Of a stretch of DNA of 64,000 bases, positions 39,281-47,017 are shown piece by piece. The stretch covers positions 1 to 64,000 of the forward strand of contig CAVTPD010000001.1 of the NCBI GenBank assembly GCA_963736575.1. The letters run 5' to 3'. A program made the position numbers and the translations under genes. Position 1 is the stretch's first letter. Every line of letters begins with the position of its first letter. The notes under the pieces were generated by a model that was not told the DNA's origin, made no database searches, and was given only the letters and a program-made list of their open reading frames with translations. This DNA is from CAVTPD01 sp963736575 (lineage in GTDB: Bacteria; Bacteroidota; Bacteroidia; Cytophagales; JAAEPT01).

Positions 39281-39319
39281 TTTTTGCGGGCTGAAAGGCC
39301 TGCGACCAGATCCAGACAT

Positions 39320-39967
39320 ATGTCCGAAGAAACAAACAACAAAGAAGCTGAAGAAGTAGCGAAACCCGCTGCCGAGGCCAAACCCGAAACCCCTGCTGCA
39401 GCTCCCGAAGCCAAGCAGGAACAGCCATCCGCAAAATCGGATGAAGCTCCTGCCGCCAAGGCAGACGACGCTAAAAAAGCCGCTCCTGCTGGTGAAGCAC
39501 CAGCGGCTCCAGCCCTCAATCCGGACGGCACCCCGAAGAAAGAGCAGAAGAAGGATATCTTCGCTGAAATCGGCGGTGGTGAGGAAGAGATCAAGATTCA
39601 CAAGGCAAAGGGGTCCAAGAATGTCAGCCGTGGCATCGTTCACGTGACGGCTACTTTCAACAACACCCTTGTCAGTGTGACCGATCCAAACGGCAACTCC
39701 ATCGGCTGGTCCAGTGCCGGAAAGATGGGCTTCAAAGGTTCCCGTAAAAGCACCGCGTATGCAGCTCAGGTCGTTTCTCAGGACGCATGCCGTCAGGCAA
39801 TGGGCCACGGGTTGAAAGAAGTGGACGTCCGCGTGAAGGGCCCCGGCTCAGGCCGCGAATCCGCTGTTCGCGCCGTCCAAGGTCTTGGTCTCGATATCCT
39901 CTCGATCCGCGACGTCACGCCAATTCCGCACAACGGTTGCCGCCCTAAGAAAGCCCGCCGCGTTTAA
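39320..39967 (+). CDS. rpsK: 30S ribosomal protein S11 with long N-terminal extension
   Basis: 215 residues against the usual 125-130. The C-terminal 118 residues are canonical: SRGIVHVTATFNNTLVSVTD, GSRKSTAYAAQ, VKGPGSGRESA, DVTPIPHNGCRPKKARRV. The first 95 residues are low-complexity, rich in A, E, K and P (TNNKEAEEVAKPAAEAKPET region), a natural tail rather than a frame error since it is uninterrupted and in frame. A GTG or TTG upstream at 39284 is possible but ATG 39320 (MSEETNN) fits better. S11 binds helix 45 region of 16S rRNA; the extension would protrude from the platform. 39 bases after rpsM. Confidence 0.95.
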   Translation: MSEETNNKEAEEVAKPAAEAKPETPAAAPEAKQEQPSAKSDEAPAAKADDAKKAAPAGEAPAAPALNPDGTPKKEQKKDIFAEIGGGEEEIKIHKAKGSKNVSRGIVHVTATFNNTLVSVTDPNGNSIGWSSAGKMGFKGSRKSTAYAAQVVSQDACRQAMGHGLKEVDVRVKGPGSGRESAVRAVQGLGLDILSIRDVTPIPHNGCRPKKARRV

Positions 39968-40001
39968 TCAAAAACTTTAAACACCTAACTTTCCCAGACT
40001 C

Positions 40002-40613
40002 ATGGCACGTTATACCGGTCCCCGCACCAAAATCTCCCGCCGCTTCGGCGTCGCACTTTTCGGCCCATCCAAATCACTGGAGCGCCGCAATTTCCCACCA
40101 GGTCAGCACGGCGTCCGCGCCGGCCGTAAAAAGAAGTCGGAATATTCCGTCGCTCTCGGTGAAAAACAGAAACTCCGTTTCCAATACGGCGTCCTCGAGA
40201 AGCAATTCCGTGGATACTATCAGGAAGCCGCCCGCCGCCGCGGCGTTACCGGTGTGATCATGCTTCAGCTTCTTGAAAGCCGCCTTGATAACATCTGCTA
40301 TCGCGCAGGCTTCGGCAATTCCCGCCAAGCGGCCCGGCAGATGGTCAATCACGGTCACGTGCTTGTGAATGGCCACTGTGTTGATATCGCCAGCTATCAG
40401 GTTAAGCCCGGCGATAAGATCAAAGTCGGTGCAAAGCCTTCCTCCCAGCAGCTCGCTCTTCGCATGCTCGATCTGACCCAAGCGGTTCCAGATTCGGACT
40501 GGTTGGAAGTGGATCGCGAAAAGATGGAGTGCACAATGTCCCGCATTCCGGAGCGTTCCGAAATCGACCCGCAGGTCAACGAGCAGCTCATCGTCGAGCT
40601 CTACTCACGCTAA
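40002..40613 (+). CDS. rpsD: 30S ribosomal protein S4
   Basis: 203 residues, a primary 16S rRNA-binding protein and regulator of alpha-operon translation in other bacteria. MARYTGPRTKISRRFG, KKKSEYSVALGEKQKLRFQYG, an S4 RNA-binding region (ESRLDNICYRAGFGNSRQAARQMVNHGHVLVNG) and the YSR end are typical. There are no zinc-binding cysteines in the N-terminal part. Last gene of the rpsM-rpsK-rpsD group; no rpoA or rplQ follows. Confidence 0.97.
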   Translation: MARYTGPRTKISRRFGVALFGPSKSLERRNFPPGQHGVRAGRKKKSEYSVALGEKQKLRFQYGVLEKQFRGYYQEAARRRGVTGVIMLQLLESRLDNICYRAGFGNSRQAARQMVNHGHVLVNGHCVDIASYQVKPGDKIKVGAKPSSQQLALRMLDLTQAVPDSDWLEVDREKMECTMSRIPERSEIDPQVNEQLIVELYSR

Positions 40614-40644
40614 TTTATATTTGTTCAGCAGAGTGCTTTTCAGA

Positions 40645-40676
40645 AACGTCCGGAGGAAACTCCGGACGTTTTTTTT
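40645..40676 (+). terminator. Rho-independent terminator of the rpsM-rpsK-rpsD operon
   Basis: Ten-base perfect stem AACGTCCGGA/TCCGGACGTT with loop GGAAAC and eight T in a row. It is 31 bases past the rpsD stop, a strong terminator that ends the operon here and so excludes rpoA. Confidence 0.93.
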
Positions 40677-40756
40677 GGAAAGTGATTTCAAAATCAGCTT
40701 CAGGGGGAGAATCTTGGATAACATATTTCGCCTCACCCTTTTGGGTGCGAGACCTC

Positions 40757-42487
40757 TTATTTCTCCGAAAGAAACGATCTTTTACTCAAATCCGCATACT
40801 TTCCATTCCGTTCGAGAAGCTCCTGATGGGTTCCTTCTTCAATGACCCGGCCTTTTTCCAGAACGTAGATTCTGTCCGCGTTTTGAATTGTTGAAAGCCG
40901 GTGGGCGATGACGAATGCGGTCCGGTTTTCCATAAGCCTGTCGAGCGCGGCTTGGATCTGGTGCTCGGTCTCCGAATCCACTGAGGCAGTGGCTTCATCC
41001 AATAGAAGAATCGGGGCGTCTTTTAGCAGGGCGCGAGCAATGGAAAGGCGTTGTTTCTCGCCACCGGAGAGCTTCACTCCGCGCTCACCGACATTGGTTT
41101 CCAAGCCCTCACCCAAGGCTTTTACAAAAGTGTCACCGTTGGCTGCTTTGAGTGCGCTCCATATTTCCGCATCGGTCGCGCCCCGCTTCGCGAGTTCCAA
41201 ATTCTCCCGGACCGTGCCATTGAAGAGGAACGGCTCCTGGGTAACATAGGCGAGCTGGCTGCGGAGAGATGTTTTGTCGAGATTGCCGATTTCAGATCCG
41301 TCCAACAGAATGCTGCCGGAATCCTTTTCATAGAACCTAGCCAGGAGCGAGAGCACCGTCGTTTTACCCGCACCCGTAGTCCCAACAAGGGCGATTGTCT
41401 GTCCCGGCTCGGCATTTAGCGAAATTCCCCGCAGGGTTGGCTGGTCTTGATATCCGAAAGAAACATCTATGAACTCCACGCGTCCTTTAATTTTTCCTCC
41501 CAACTTTTCCCCACTGCTCGCGTTGGATTCCTCCTCGGCATCGAGAATTTCGAAAACCCGGTCCGCAGCGGCGCGCCCGGACAAGAGCATCTGGTTGAGT
41601 GAATTAAGGCGATCAATCGGCTCATAAAAAAGAGAGAGCGAGAGCAGGAATCCTCCGGCGAAATCGCCGAGATTGAGATTTCCCTCCATGATCTCCCGCC
41701 CCCCCACACCGAGAACGAGCACATAGCCTATCGATCTGACAAAGGACATGGATGGCGAATAAACCGCCCACCACCGCATCATCCGCAGGGTTGCTTGCCG
41801 CAATCCTTCTGAAGCGCTGTTGAATCGGCCATGCTCCACTTTTTCCGCCGCGTAGCTTTTGATCTGGCGTATTCCGGCAATGTTATCGTGAAGAAGAGAG
41901 TTCAGATCGGAGGTCGCGTTGCGCTGATTTTTATAGCGATCCCTACCGCACGTGGAATAGATCCACGCGCCTATCGCGAGAAGTGGAACGGGGAGGGTGG
42001 CCCAGGCGGCGACTGTTGGATTCAGATAAAATAGGAATATGCCGAATCCAATCACCTGAAGAACAGCTACGACACCCTGCTCAATTCCGTCGATCAGGAC
42101 ACGCTCCATATTCGTCACATCCTCGACGACACGTGTCATCACGTCGCCAGTCCGCCGGGTATCGAACCAATTCAACGGGAGGCTTTGAATCTTTTCGTAA
42201 AGATCGGAGCGGATGTCGAAGATGACTTTTTGCTCAAAGTGATTGTTGATGAAAATTCTCAGCGAGTTCAGGCCTTCTCTTGCAAGGAAGCCAAAAAGGG
42301 CGACCCAAACCCAGAAGGAATATTCATCGAAGCGCTCGGGATTCGGCAGGATGTTGTTAATCCCGTAACGGGTGATGTTTGGGAAGACAAACAGCGCGGC
42401 CGTCATGCCCAGAGCGCAAACAAGTTGTAGCGATGCCAGCTTGGGATAACGCTTTAAGTAGGAAAATACTCTGAGAATCGATTTCAT
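40757..42487 (-). CDS. ABC exporter, MsbA-like (fused permease and ATPase)
   Basis: 576 residues. Six membrane segments in residues about 20-310 with the type IV exporter loop RRTGDVMTRVVEDVTNMER. The nucleotide-binding domain has GTTGAGKTTVLSLLARF (Walker A), a Q-loop AYVTQEPFLF, LSGGEKQRLSIARALL (signature), ILLLDEATASVD (Walker B) and AHRLSTI. Probably a lipid A flippase or multidrug half-transporter that works as a homodimer. It is convergent with rpsD and divergent from the coiled-coil genes. Confidence 0.9.
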   Translation of the reverse strand: MKSILRVFSYLKRYPKLASLQLVCALGMTAALFVFPNITRYGINNILPNPERFDEYSFWVWVALFGFLAREGLNSLRIFINNHFEQKVIFDIRSDLYEKIQSLPLNWFDTRRTGDVMTRVVEDVTNMERVLIDGIEQGVVAVLQVIGFGIFLFYLNPTVAAWATLPVPLLAIGAWIYSTCGRDRYKNQRNATSDLNSLLHDNIAGIRQIKSYAAEKVEHGRFNSASEGLRQATLRMMRWWAVYSPSMSFVRSIGYVLVLGVGGREIMEGNLNLGDFAGGFLLSLSLFYEPIDRLNSLNQMLLSGRAAADRVFEILDAEEESNASSGEKLGGKIKGRVEFIDVSFGYQDQPTLRGISLNAEPGQTIALVGTTGAGKTTVLSLLARFYEKDSGSILLDGSEIGNLDKTSLRSQLAYVTQEPFLFNGTVRENLELAKRGATDAEIWSALKAANGDTFVKALGEGLETNVGERGVKLSGGEKQRLSIARALLKDAPILLLDEATASVDSETEHQIQAALDRLMENRTAFVIAHRLSTIQNADRIYVLEKGRVIEEGTHQELLERNGKYADLSKRSFLSEK

Positions 42488-42648
42488 CCGTTAGGCGTGG
42501 GACGCTTGGCGTGCTTGGACCCTTTGTAAAGTCAAGCTTGTCCGGCTTGAATCATTTTGAAAATTCGAGCACTTTGGCATTGCCGCCACCTCGGGAAACC
42601 CCCTAGGCTCCCTCCCACACCCGGAATCCCCAGCTTCTTTAAAACCCC

Positions 42649-43428
42649 ATGGCCAATATCTTAGGAATTTTTACAGCAATTGTTCTCGCGGTTGCCGCAT
42701 TCGTCGCAATGAAAAATAAGGATCGTCTCGATACCGAGATTATCAACAGGGAAACCGAATCGCAGAATTTAGCGAAATCGCAGGATCGGCTTAAAGCCGC
42801 CCAGGAGGTCCTTAAGCAGCTTCCAATCGATCGGTCCGGAGTCGATGAACAAGCTACAGTTAAGACAGAGGAGGAGACTGGACTCAAGGAATCCAACGAC
42901 GCTCTCCGGTCGAAGATTGAATCCCAAACTTCCATGGTCAATTCGAACAAGGGCAAGCTTGAGGATATTCGCGAGAAAACCAAAATGATTGGAAACATTA
43001 GGGAGCTCGCGGATAAAATGAGGTCAATGCGTGTCGAGCTGGAAGAGCTTGATCAATCGATCTCCAGTGATGATGCCACGTTGGCAAATTTGACGGCTTT
43101 AACAACAGCCGCCCAAGCGCAGGAAGCCTCCCAAAGGGCGGACCTTGACAATTTGACCAAGGGCGAGTCCCTCCCCAGCCTCAGGACCCGCATTCGAAGC
43201 ATCTATCCGGCATGGGGTTTTGTTACTCTTTCCGATGGGAATAACGCGGGTGTGCTTGCAAACTCCACCTTGGATGTCGTTCGCGATGGCGAGACCGTCG
43301 CCCGTCTTCTTGTCACAGCGGTAGAAACCAGAAGCGCAAGTGCGAGCATCATTCCGGATTCAATAGGTGAGAACGTCACGCTTATGGTTGGCGATCGCGT
43401 GGTGCCCGGCACGAAATCAGCGAATTAG
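42649..43428 (+). CDS. Envelope-anchored coiled-coil protein A
   Basis: 259 residues. A single N-terminal membrane helix (MANILGIFTAIVLAVAAFVAM) anchors it, with the bulk in the periplasm. Residues about 25-175 are a long coiled coil (repeated L/I/A/E/K heptads, e.g. LEDIREKTKMIGNIRELADKM). A small beta-rich domain ends the protein: YPAWGFVTLSDGNNAGVL, DVVRDGETVARLLV, and VGDRVVPG. This WGF...G...G layout recurs in the next gene, so the two are paralogues. I know of no named family. It may form a rod or scaffold with its neighbour. Confidence 0.6.
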   Translation: MANILGIFTAIVLAVAAFVAMKNKDRLDTEIINRETESQNLAKSQDRLKAAQEVLKQLPIDRSGVDEQATVKTEEETGLKESNDALRSKIESQTSMVNSNKGKLEDIREKTKMIGNIRELADKMRSMRVELEELDQSISSDDATLANLTALTTAAQAQEASQRADLDNLTKGESLPSLRTRIRSIYPAWGFVTLSDGNNAGVLANSTLDVVRDGETVARLLVTAVETRSASASIIPDSIGENVTLMVGDRVVPGTKSAN

Positions 43429-43478
43429 ACTGCCGCAACCCACCACAACCAAGTTTTTATTATCCCTCTCTAAAATCC

Positions 43479-44288
43479 ATGAAATTCATTTTCCCTATTC
43501 TAGCCATCCTCGTTTGTCTGGGCGCGGCATACTTCACTTGGTCCGTATCTGAAAAATTTACGGGCGTTCAAGGTGACCGTCTCGAATTTATCAGCACCAA
43601 TCGCAGTGTCGCCGCAAAGGCTGATGTTGCCGACAAGAACATCACCGATGAGGAGGCTCTTCTCGAACAATCGAAAGACGCTCTTGCTCTTGTGACTCAG
43701 AGCGTTAGCGCGCTTCAATCTGATGCCGTCACCTTAAAAAACGACCTATCCAAAGTTGAGAACGAACTGGCAGGGCAGGATGCCGAATTTGCGGAACTTA
43801 ACAAGGCCCTCGAGGAAGTTCAGGCTGTGTTCGTGGGGTTGGGTGAGGATGTGGATATCGACAATCTTGGAGACAAGATCGCAGAGATTGAAGAGGACGT
43901 AAAAGCCAAGCGGACCCGAGTCGAAGAACTTGAAACCTTAATAACCGGTGCGCAAGCAAGCCTCGCTTCGAAGCGAAAGGATATCACCCGACTGGTCCAA
44001 CGAAAAGAAGCTAGAAACAAGCGGATTGCTCGCAACGCGATGGAAGCACGCATTACTGCAGTGAATCAAGACTGGGGTTTTCTGGTGATAGGCGCTGGTT
44101 CCAATTCAGGATTCACCCCTCAAACCACGCTTCTCGTAAAACGCGACGGACGACTGATTGGAAAAGTGAGCCCCTCGGCTATCGAGCCTACCCAGACGAT
44201 TGCGGAGATCGACCTTGAGTCGCTTTCACCAGGAGTTCGTATCCAGCCGGGCGACAGCGTCATCCTGGCAAAGCCTTCGACCAACTGA
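43479..44288 (+). CDS. Envelope-anchored coiled-coil protein B (paralogue of A)
   Basis: 269 residues. N-terminal hydrophobic segment KFIFPILAILVCLGAAYFTW; a coiled coil from about 50 to 190 rich in E/K/A heptads; and the same C-terminal module, NQDWGFLVIGAGSNSGFTP, LVKRDGRLIGKVS, and IQPGDSVILA. The pair is 50 bases apart and almost certainly co-transcribed with gene A. Likely heteromeric partners. Function not known. Confidence 0.6.
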   Translation: MKFIFPILAILVCLGAAYFTWSVSEKFTGVQGDRLEFISTNRSVAAKADVADKNITDEEALLEQSKDALALVTQSVSALQSDAVTLKNDLSKVENELAGQDAEFAELNKALEEVQAVFVGLGEDVDIDNLGDKIAEIEEDVKAKRTRVEELETLITGAQASLASKRKDITRLVQRKEARNKRIARNAMEARITAVNQDWGFLVIGAGSNSGFTPQTTLLVKRDGRLIGKVSPSAIEPTQTIAEIDLESLSPGVRIQPGDSVILAKPSTN

Positions 44289-44334
44289 TCAACCCGACTC
44301 TCCGGCCCGCTTCTGAAATCAATAGCGCAATCGT

Positions 44335-44514
44335 ATGAAACGAATTTTGTTACTCGTCCTTGTTGCAGCCGGCTTCCCATCCTGTGCTGACGAAGATACG
44401 ACCAAACCGGTCGGACCTACGACTGAAACAAGCAGGATCCCTTGGAACCGACCGATTGCCGGTCAAGGGGGAGGTCAGTTCAATGCTTTGCCTCAGAATC
44501 AGTATCGTCGCTAA
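44335..44514 (+). CDS. 59-residue lipoprotein
   Basis: ATG at 44335, signal MKRILLLVLVAAGFPSC with lipobox FPSC, then a short polar mature part ending NALPQNQYRR. It is 46 bases after the second coiled-coil gene and in the same direction, so probably the third member of that operon. The mature peptide of about 43 residues has no domain; Pro-Asn-Gln-rich composition suggests a flexible tether or a small outer-membrane lipoprotein. Its stop overlaps the rlmH stop. Confidence 0.65.
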   Translation: MKRILLLVLVAAGFPSCADEDTTKPVGPTTETSRIPWNRPIAGQGGGQFNALPQNQYRR

Positions 44515-44956
44515 TCCCGGTGGTAGGGACTTCCAGTCCTAATTGTTGCAAGACGGTAGAGTTGTTCCATTAGGACGACCAAGGCCAGTTCATGCTGCAT
44601 CGTCAGCTTCGAAAGCGAAAGAATCATCTCGCAGGCCTCCCGTAGATTGGATGTATGTCCGTCGGCGGCGCCGATTAGAAAGGCGATTGTTCCAATTTCT
44701 CCAGAGAGTTCCAAGCTATCGATGTGTGACGCAAGTTCACGGGTGGTGGGTATTTCTGCCACGCTCATCAAGGGCAATCCGGTAGCACCCGGCCGATGCC
44801 ACAAGCAGGCGTTCCGATACTGTTTTCGCTGTCACCTGCTTTGATAGTGGTCATCTCGTAGCTGCCGTGCCTGAGAAGCCTTTTCAGATATTCTTCAACC
44901 GCGCTTTTTGCGTAAGCCAAAGACGGCTTTCCAGCGACAATAATGCGATATCTCAT
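44511..44956 (-). CDS. rlmH: 23S rRNA pseudouridine-1915 N3-methyltransferase RlmH (frameshifted twice)
   Basis: SPOUT-class methyltransferase that makes m3-psi at 1915 of 23S rRNA. The start MRYRIIVAGKPSLAYAKSAV (44956) and the C-terminus GAADGHTSNLREA, LTMQHELALVVLMEQLYRL, TGSPYHRD are unmistakable. The middle needs two one-base shifts: near 44815 into LLVASAGCYRIALDERGR and near 44757 into IPTTRELASHIDSLEL. Joined length about 148, close to the family average of 155. The shifts are likely sequence errors. Confidence 0.9.
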
Positions 44957-45002
44957 GTGTGGAACCTTGCCCATACCCCGGGTCCCGCTCCAGTCTCTTC
45001 TA

Positions 45003-45308
45003 ATGAATCGAATCGCTGCAGTCGCCGTCGGGTGTTTAGGTGTTATTTCCTGCGCACCATCTCCAGGACCGATTAAGAGAAGGATGGTCGGGCTGCTCGA
45101 GAAATTTGACCGCTGGGATTATAACGGTGACGGCCAGCTCTCCGCAAATGAACTCAAACAGGCGGAGCAACTTGGTGGCTTTACCGCAGCGGAGATCATT
45201 GATTTCTACGACACGAATGGTAACCGGCGCATTTCACTGGTGGAGGCTCAGGCGGGAATTGGTCGTGTCGACGAGGCCCGAGAAGTGGCCGACGAAATAC
45301 TGGACTAG
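45003..45308 (+). CDS. EF-hand lipoprotein
   Basis: 101 residues from ATG 45003 (MNRIAAVAVGCLGVISC) with lipobox VISC. Two EF-hand loops follow: DYNGDGQLSANE (complete: D1, N3, D5, S9, E12) and DTNGNRRISLVE (D1, N3, N5, S9, E12; position 6 is Arg instead of Gly, so probably weaker). A calcium-sensing or calcium-binding surface lipoprotein. The stop is 3 bases before the next start. Confidence 0.75.
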   Translation: MNRIAAVAVGCLGVISCAPSPGPIKRRMVGLLEKFDRWDYNGDGQLSANELKQAEQLGGFTAAEIIDFYDTNGNRRISLVEAQAGIGRVDEAREVADEILD

Positions 45309-45311
45309 GAC

Positions 45312-46048
45312 ATGAGTGGGATTTACGAAAAACCCGGCATTCTTGCAGAATATCTTCTGTTTCATTACGGCGCGGCGGATGAGATTCTGCCCTCCTCTGT
45401 GGACTGGCCTGAAGGAATGCGTCTCTGCGTTGGATTTTGCGGTGAGGACACCAATGCGGTTTACCAACAAGCCCGGGGGACGAGGCCTTGACCTTGGCTG
45501 TGCGGTCGGACGTTCCGCTTTTGAGATGTCGCGATCATGTAAAGAGGTCGTCGGGATGGATTATTCGCATGCTTTCATTAAGGCTGCCTCTCAACTGGCA
45601 GCGGGAGAAAATGTTTCATACAGCCGCCAGGACGAGGGGTCTTGCAAAACTCCACTCGTAGCAGGATTGCCCGAAGGTGTGAATCCCACGAAGGTTAGCT
45701 TCTTTCAGGGCGATGCGATGGATCTTCCCAAAACCATTGGGACCTTTGACCGTGTTCATGCGGCAAACCTTCTCTGTCGTCTAAGTGATCCTATCAAGCT
45801 GCTGAAACGGCTGCCGGACCTGGTGAATACGGATGGCGAGCTTGTTCTAGCTACCCCATGCACGTGGTTGGAGGAATTTACTCCGGTAGAAAAATGGCCA
45901 TCGGATAGTACTCTTGTATGGTTAAAGCAGTTTTTGAACGACCATTTTCGATCTGGTCTCTGAATCCGATGAGCCGTTTTTAATTCGTGAGACCGGCAGG
46001 AAATTTCAGTGGACCAGATCCATGCTCACGGTGTGGCAGCGTTTGTAG
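45312..46048 (+). CDS. Putative 4-mercaptohistidine N1-methyltransferase (frameshifted)
   Basis: Class I SAM methyltransferase related to the C-terminal domain of OvoA, which N-methylates 4-mercaptohistidine to ovothiol A. From ATG 45312: IYEKPGILAEYLLFHYG, then a one-base shift near 45412 into ALDFAVRT and GRGLDLGCAVGRSAFEMSR (SAM loop), VVGMDYSHAFIKAA, VHAANLLCRLSDPIKLLKRL and TPCTWLEEFTP. A second shift near 45948 restores DLVSESDEPFLIRETGRKFQ and the stop at 46048. No sulfoxide synthase (OvoA N-terminal part) is in the window, so it is either a separated partner or acts on another thiol-histidine. Confidence 0.75.
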
Positions 46049-46255
46049 CACCCTATGTCCCAAAGGGTGAGTAATTTGCATAATGCCTCACAAGGCCCAA
46101 ATGTAAAGAGATCAACAAATTTCAATTTTGCAATTGTTCATTGTCAATCGTAACCCGTTCGAGAAAGAGTATGTTAGGGGTTCTAGTATTAGCGTACAGC
46201 AGCGGAATTTTCGCAAAACTTGATTTATAGGCGGCTAGTTTCGTAAATTTCCCCG

Positions 46256-46275
46256 TCGGAAGTTTTTGCTTCCGA
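46256..46275 (+). promoter_or_regulatory. Hairpin in the leader of the PEP-CTERM gene
   Basis: Seven-base perfect stem TCGGAAG/CTTCCGA around TTTTTG, 18 bases before the ATG and directly ahead of a C-run. It could influence translation start or be a transcript end of an upstream message. Confidence 0.45.
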
Positions 46276-46293
46276 TTTCACCCCCCTCCCCCC

Positions 46294-46939
46294 ATGAAAC
46301 AACTAGCACTGCTCGTCTGTGCCGGAGCTGCGACGTTCGCAGCATCGGTATTTACCGCCAATGGCCAATCGTTTGAGGCAAAACTTGTCTCAATAAGTCC
46401 CGCACTAACCGTCAACGGAAGCTTCGACAACGGAGGTAGTTTTCAGAACTACACCGCTGGCGTGAACAACTTCACCTCTCCCGATTTCGGAGGATTCGAT
46501 TTTGAGGCTTTCTGCGTCGAACCGAACTCATTTATCACCGTTGGACAGACCCTCGACATATGATACCACGGATCTATCGTTGCTAACGAATTCTCAGAAG
46601 GTCTCCAAGCTGATTGGTGGCTTTCTAGGATCCTCCAAGTCCGCAGCTGAAGCGGCAGCGGTGCAGTGGGCCATATGGGAAGTTACCTCTGATTCGGTTT
46701 CCTCACCTGCGAGCCTCAGCAACGGAACAGTCAGGGTAGCATCGACCGAATCCACCAGGGCTTTGGGAAATCAGTATCTTGCCAACATCGATAGTTACAC
46801 GGGTGCCGAGATCTTCTACCTGACCAACTCAAAGTTCCAGAATATGGTGGCGTATAAGGAAGGCACGGCAGTGCCGGAGCCAGCATCACTTGGCCTCGTT
46901 GCCTTGTCCGGAGTTCTTTTGCTGCGTAGGAAACGCTAA
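46294..46939 (+). CDS. PEP-CTERM protein with thioester-like domain (frameshifted)
   Basis: About 215 residues. A signal peptide (MKQLALLVCAGAATFAASVFTANG) opens the frame. It contains FDFEAFCVEPNSF and, after a one-base shift near 46555, AAAVQWAIWEV: the F-C-V and Q-x-A-I-W pattern of Cys-Gln internal-thioester domains found in surface adhesins. The end VPEPASLGLVALSGVLLLRRKR is a PEP-CTERM signal. The product should be exported and anchored or released at the outer surface. An intrinsic terminator follows. Confidence 0.75.
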
Positions 46940-46962
46940 ACCAATCAGCTAAAACTTTTGAA

Positions 46963-46990
46963 AACCCGCAGAGCATCTCTGCGGGTTTTT
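46963..46990 (+). terminator. Rho-independent terminator after the PEP-CTERM gene
   Basis: Eleven-base perfect stem AACCCGCAGAG/CTCTGCGGGTT with loop CAT, then five T. It lies 24 bases after the stop codon. Confidence 0.92.
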
Positions 46991-47017
46991 CGTTTGGTCG
47001 GTTCGAACGCTTTTCCT

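Noticed and set aside
44757..44815. Programmed frameshifting in rlmH, ftsZ or murCB
   Set aside because: No shared slippery heptamer or downstream pseudoknot; shifts occur in both directions and in many unrelated genes.
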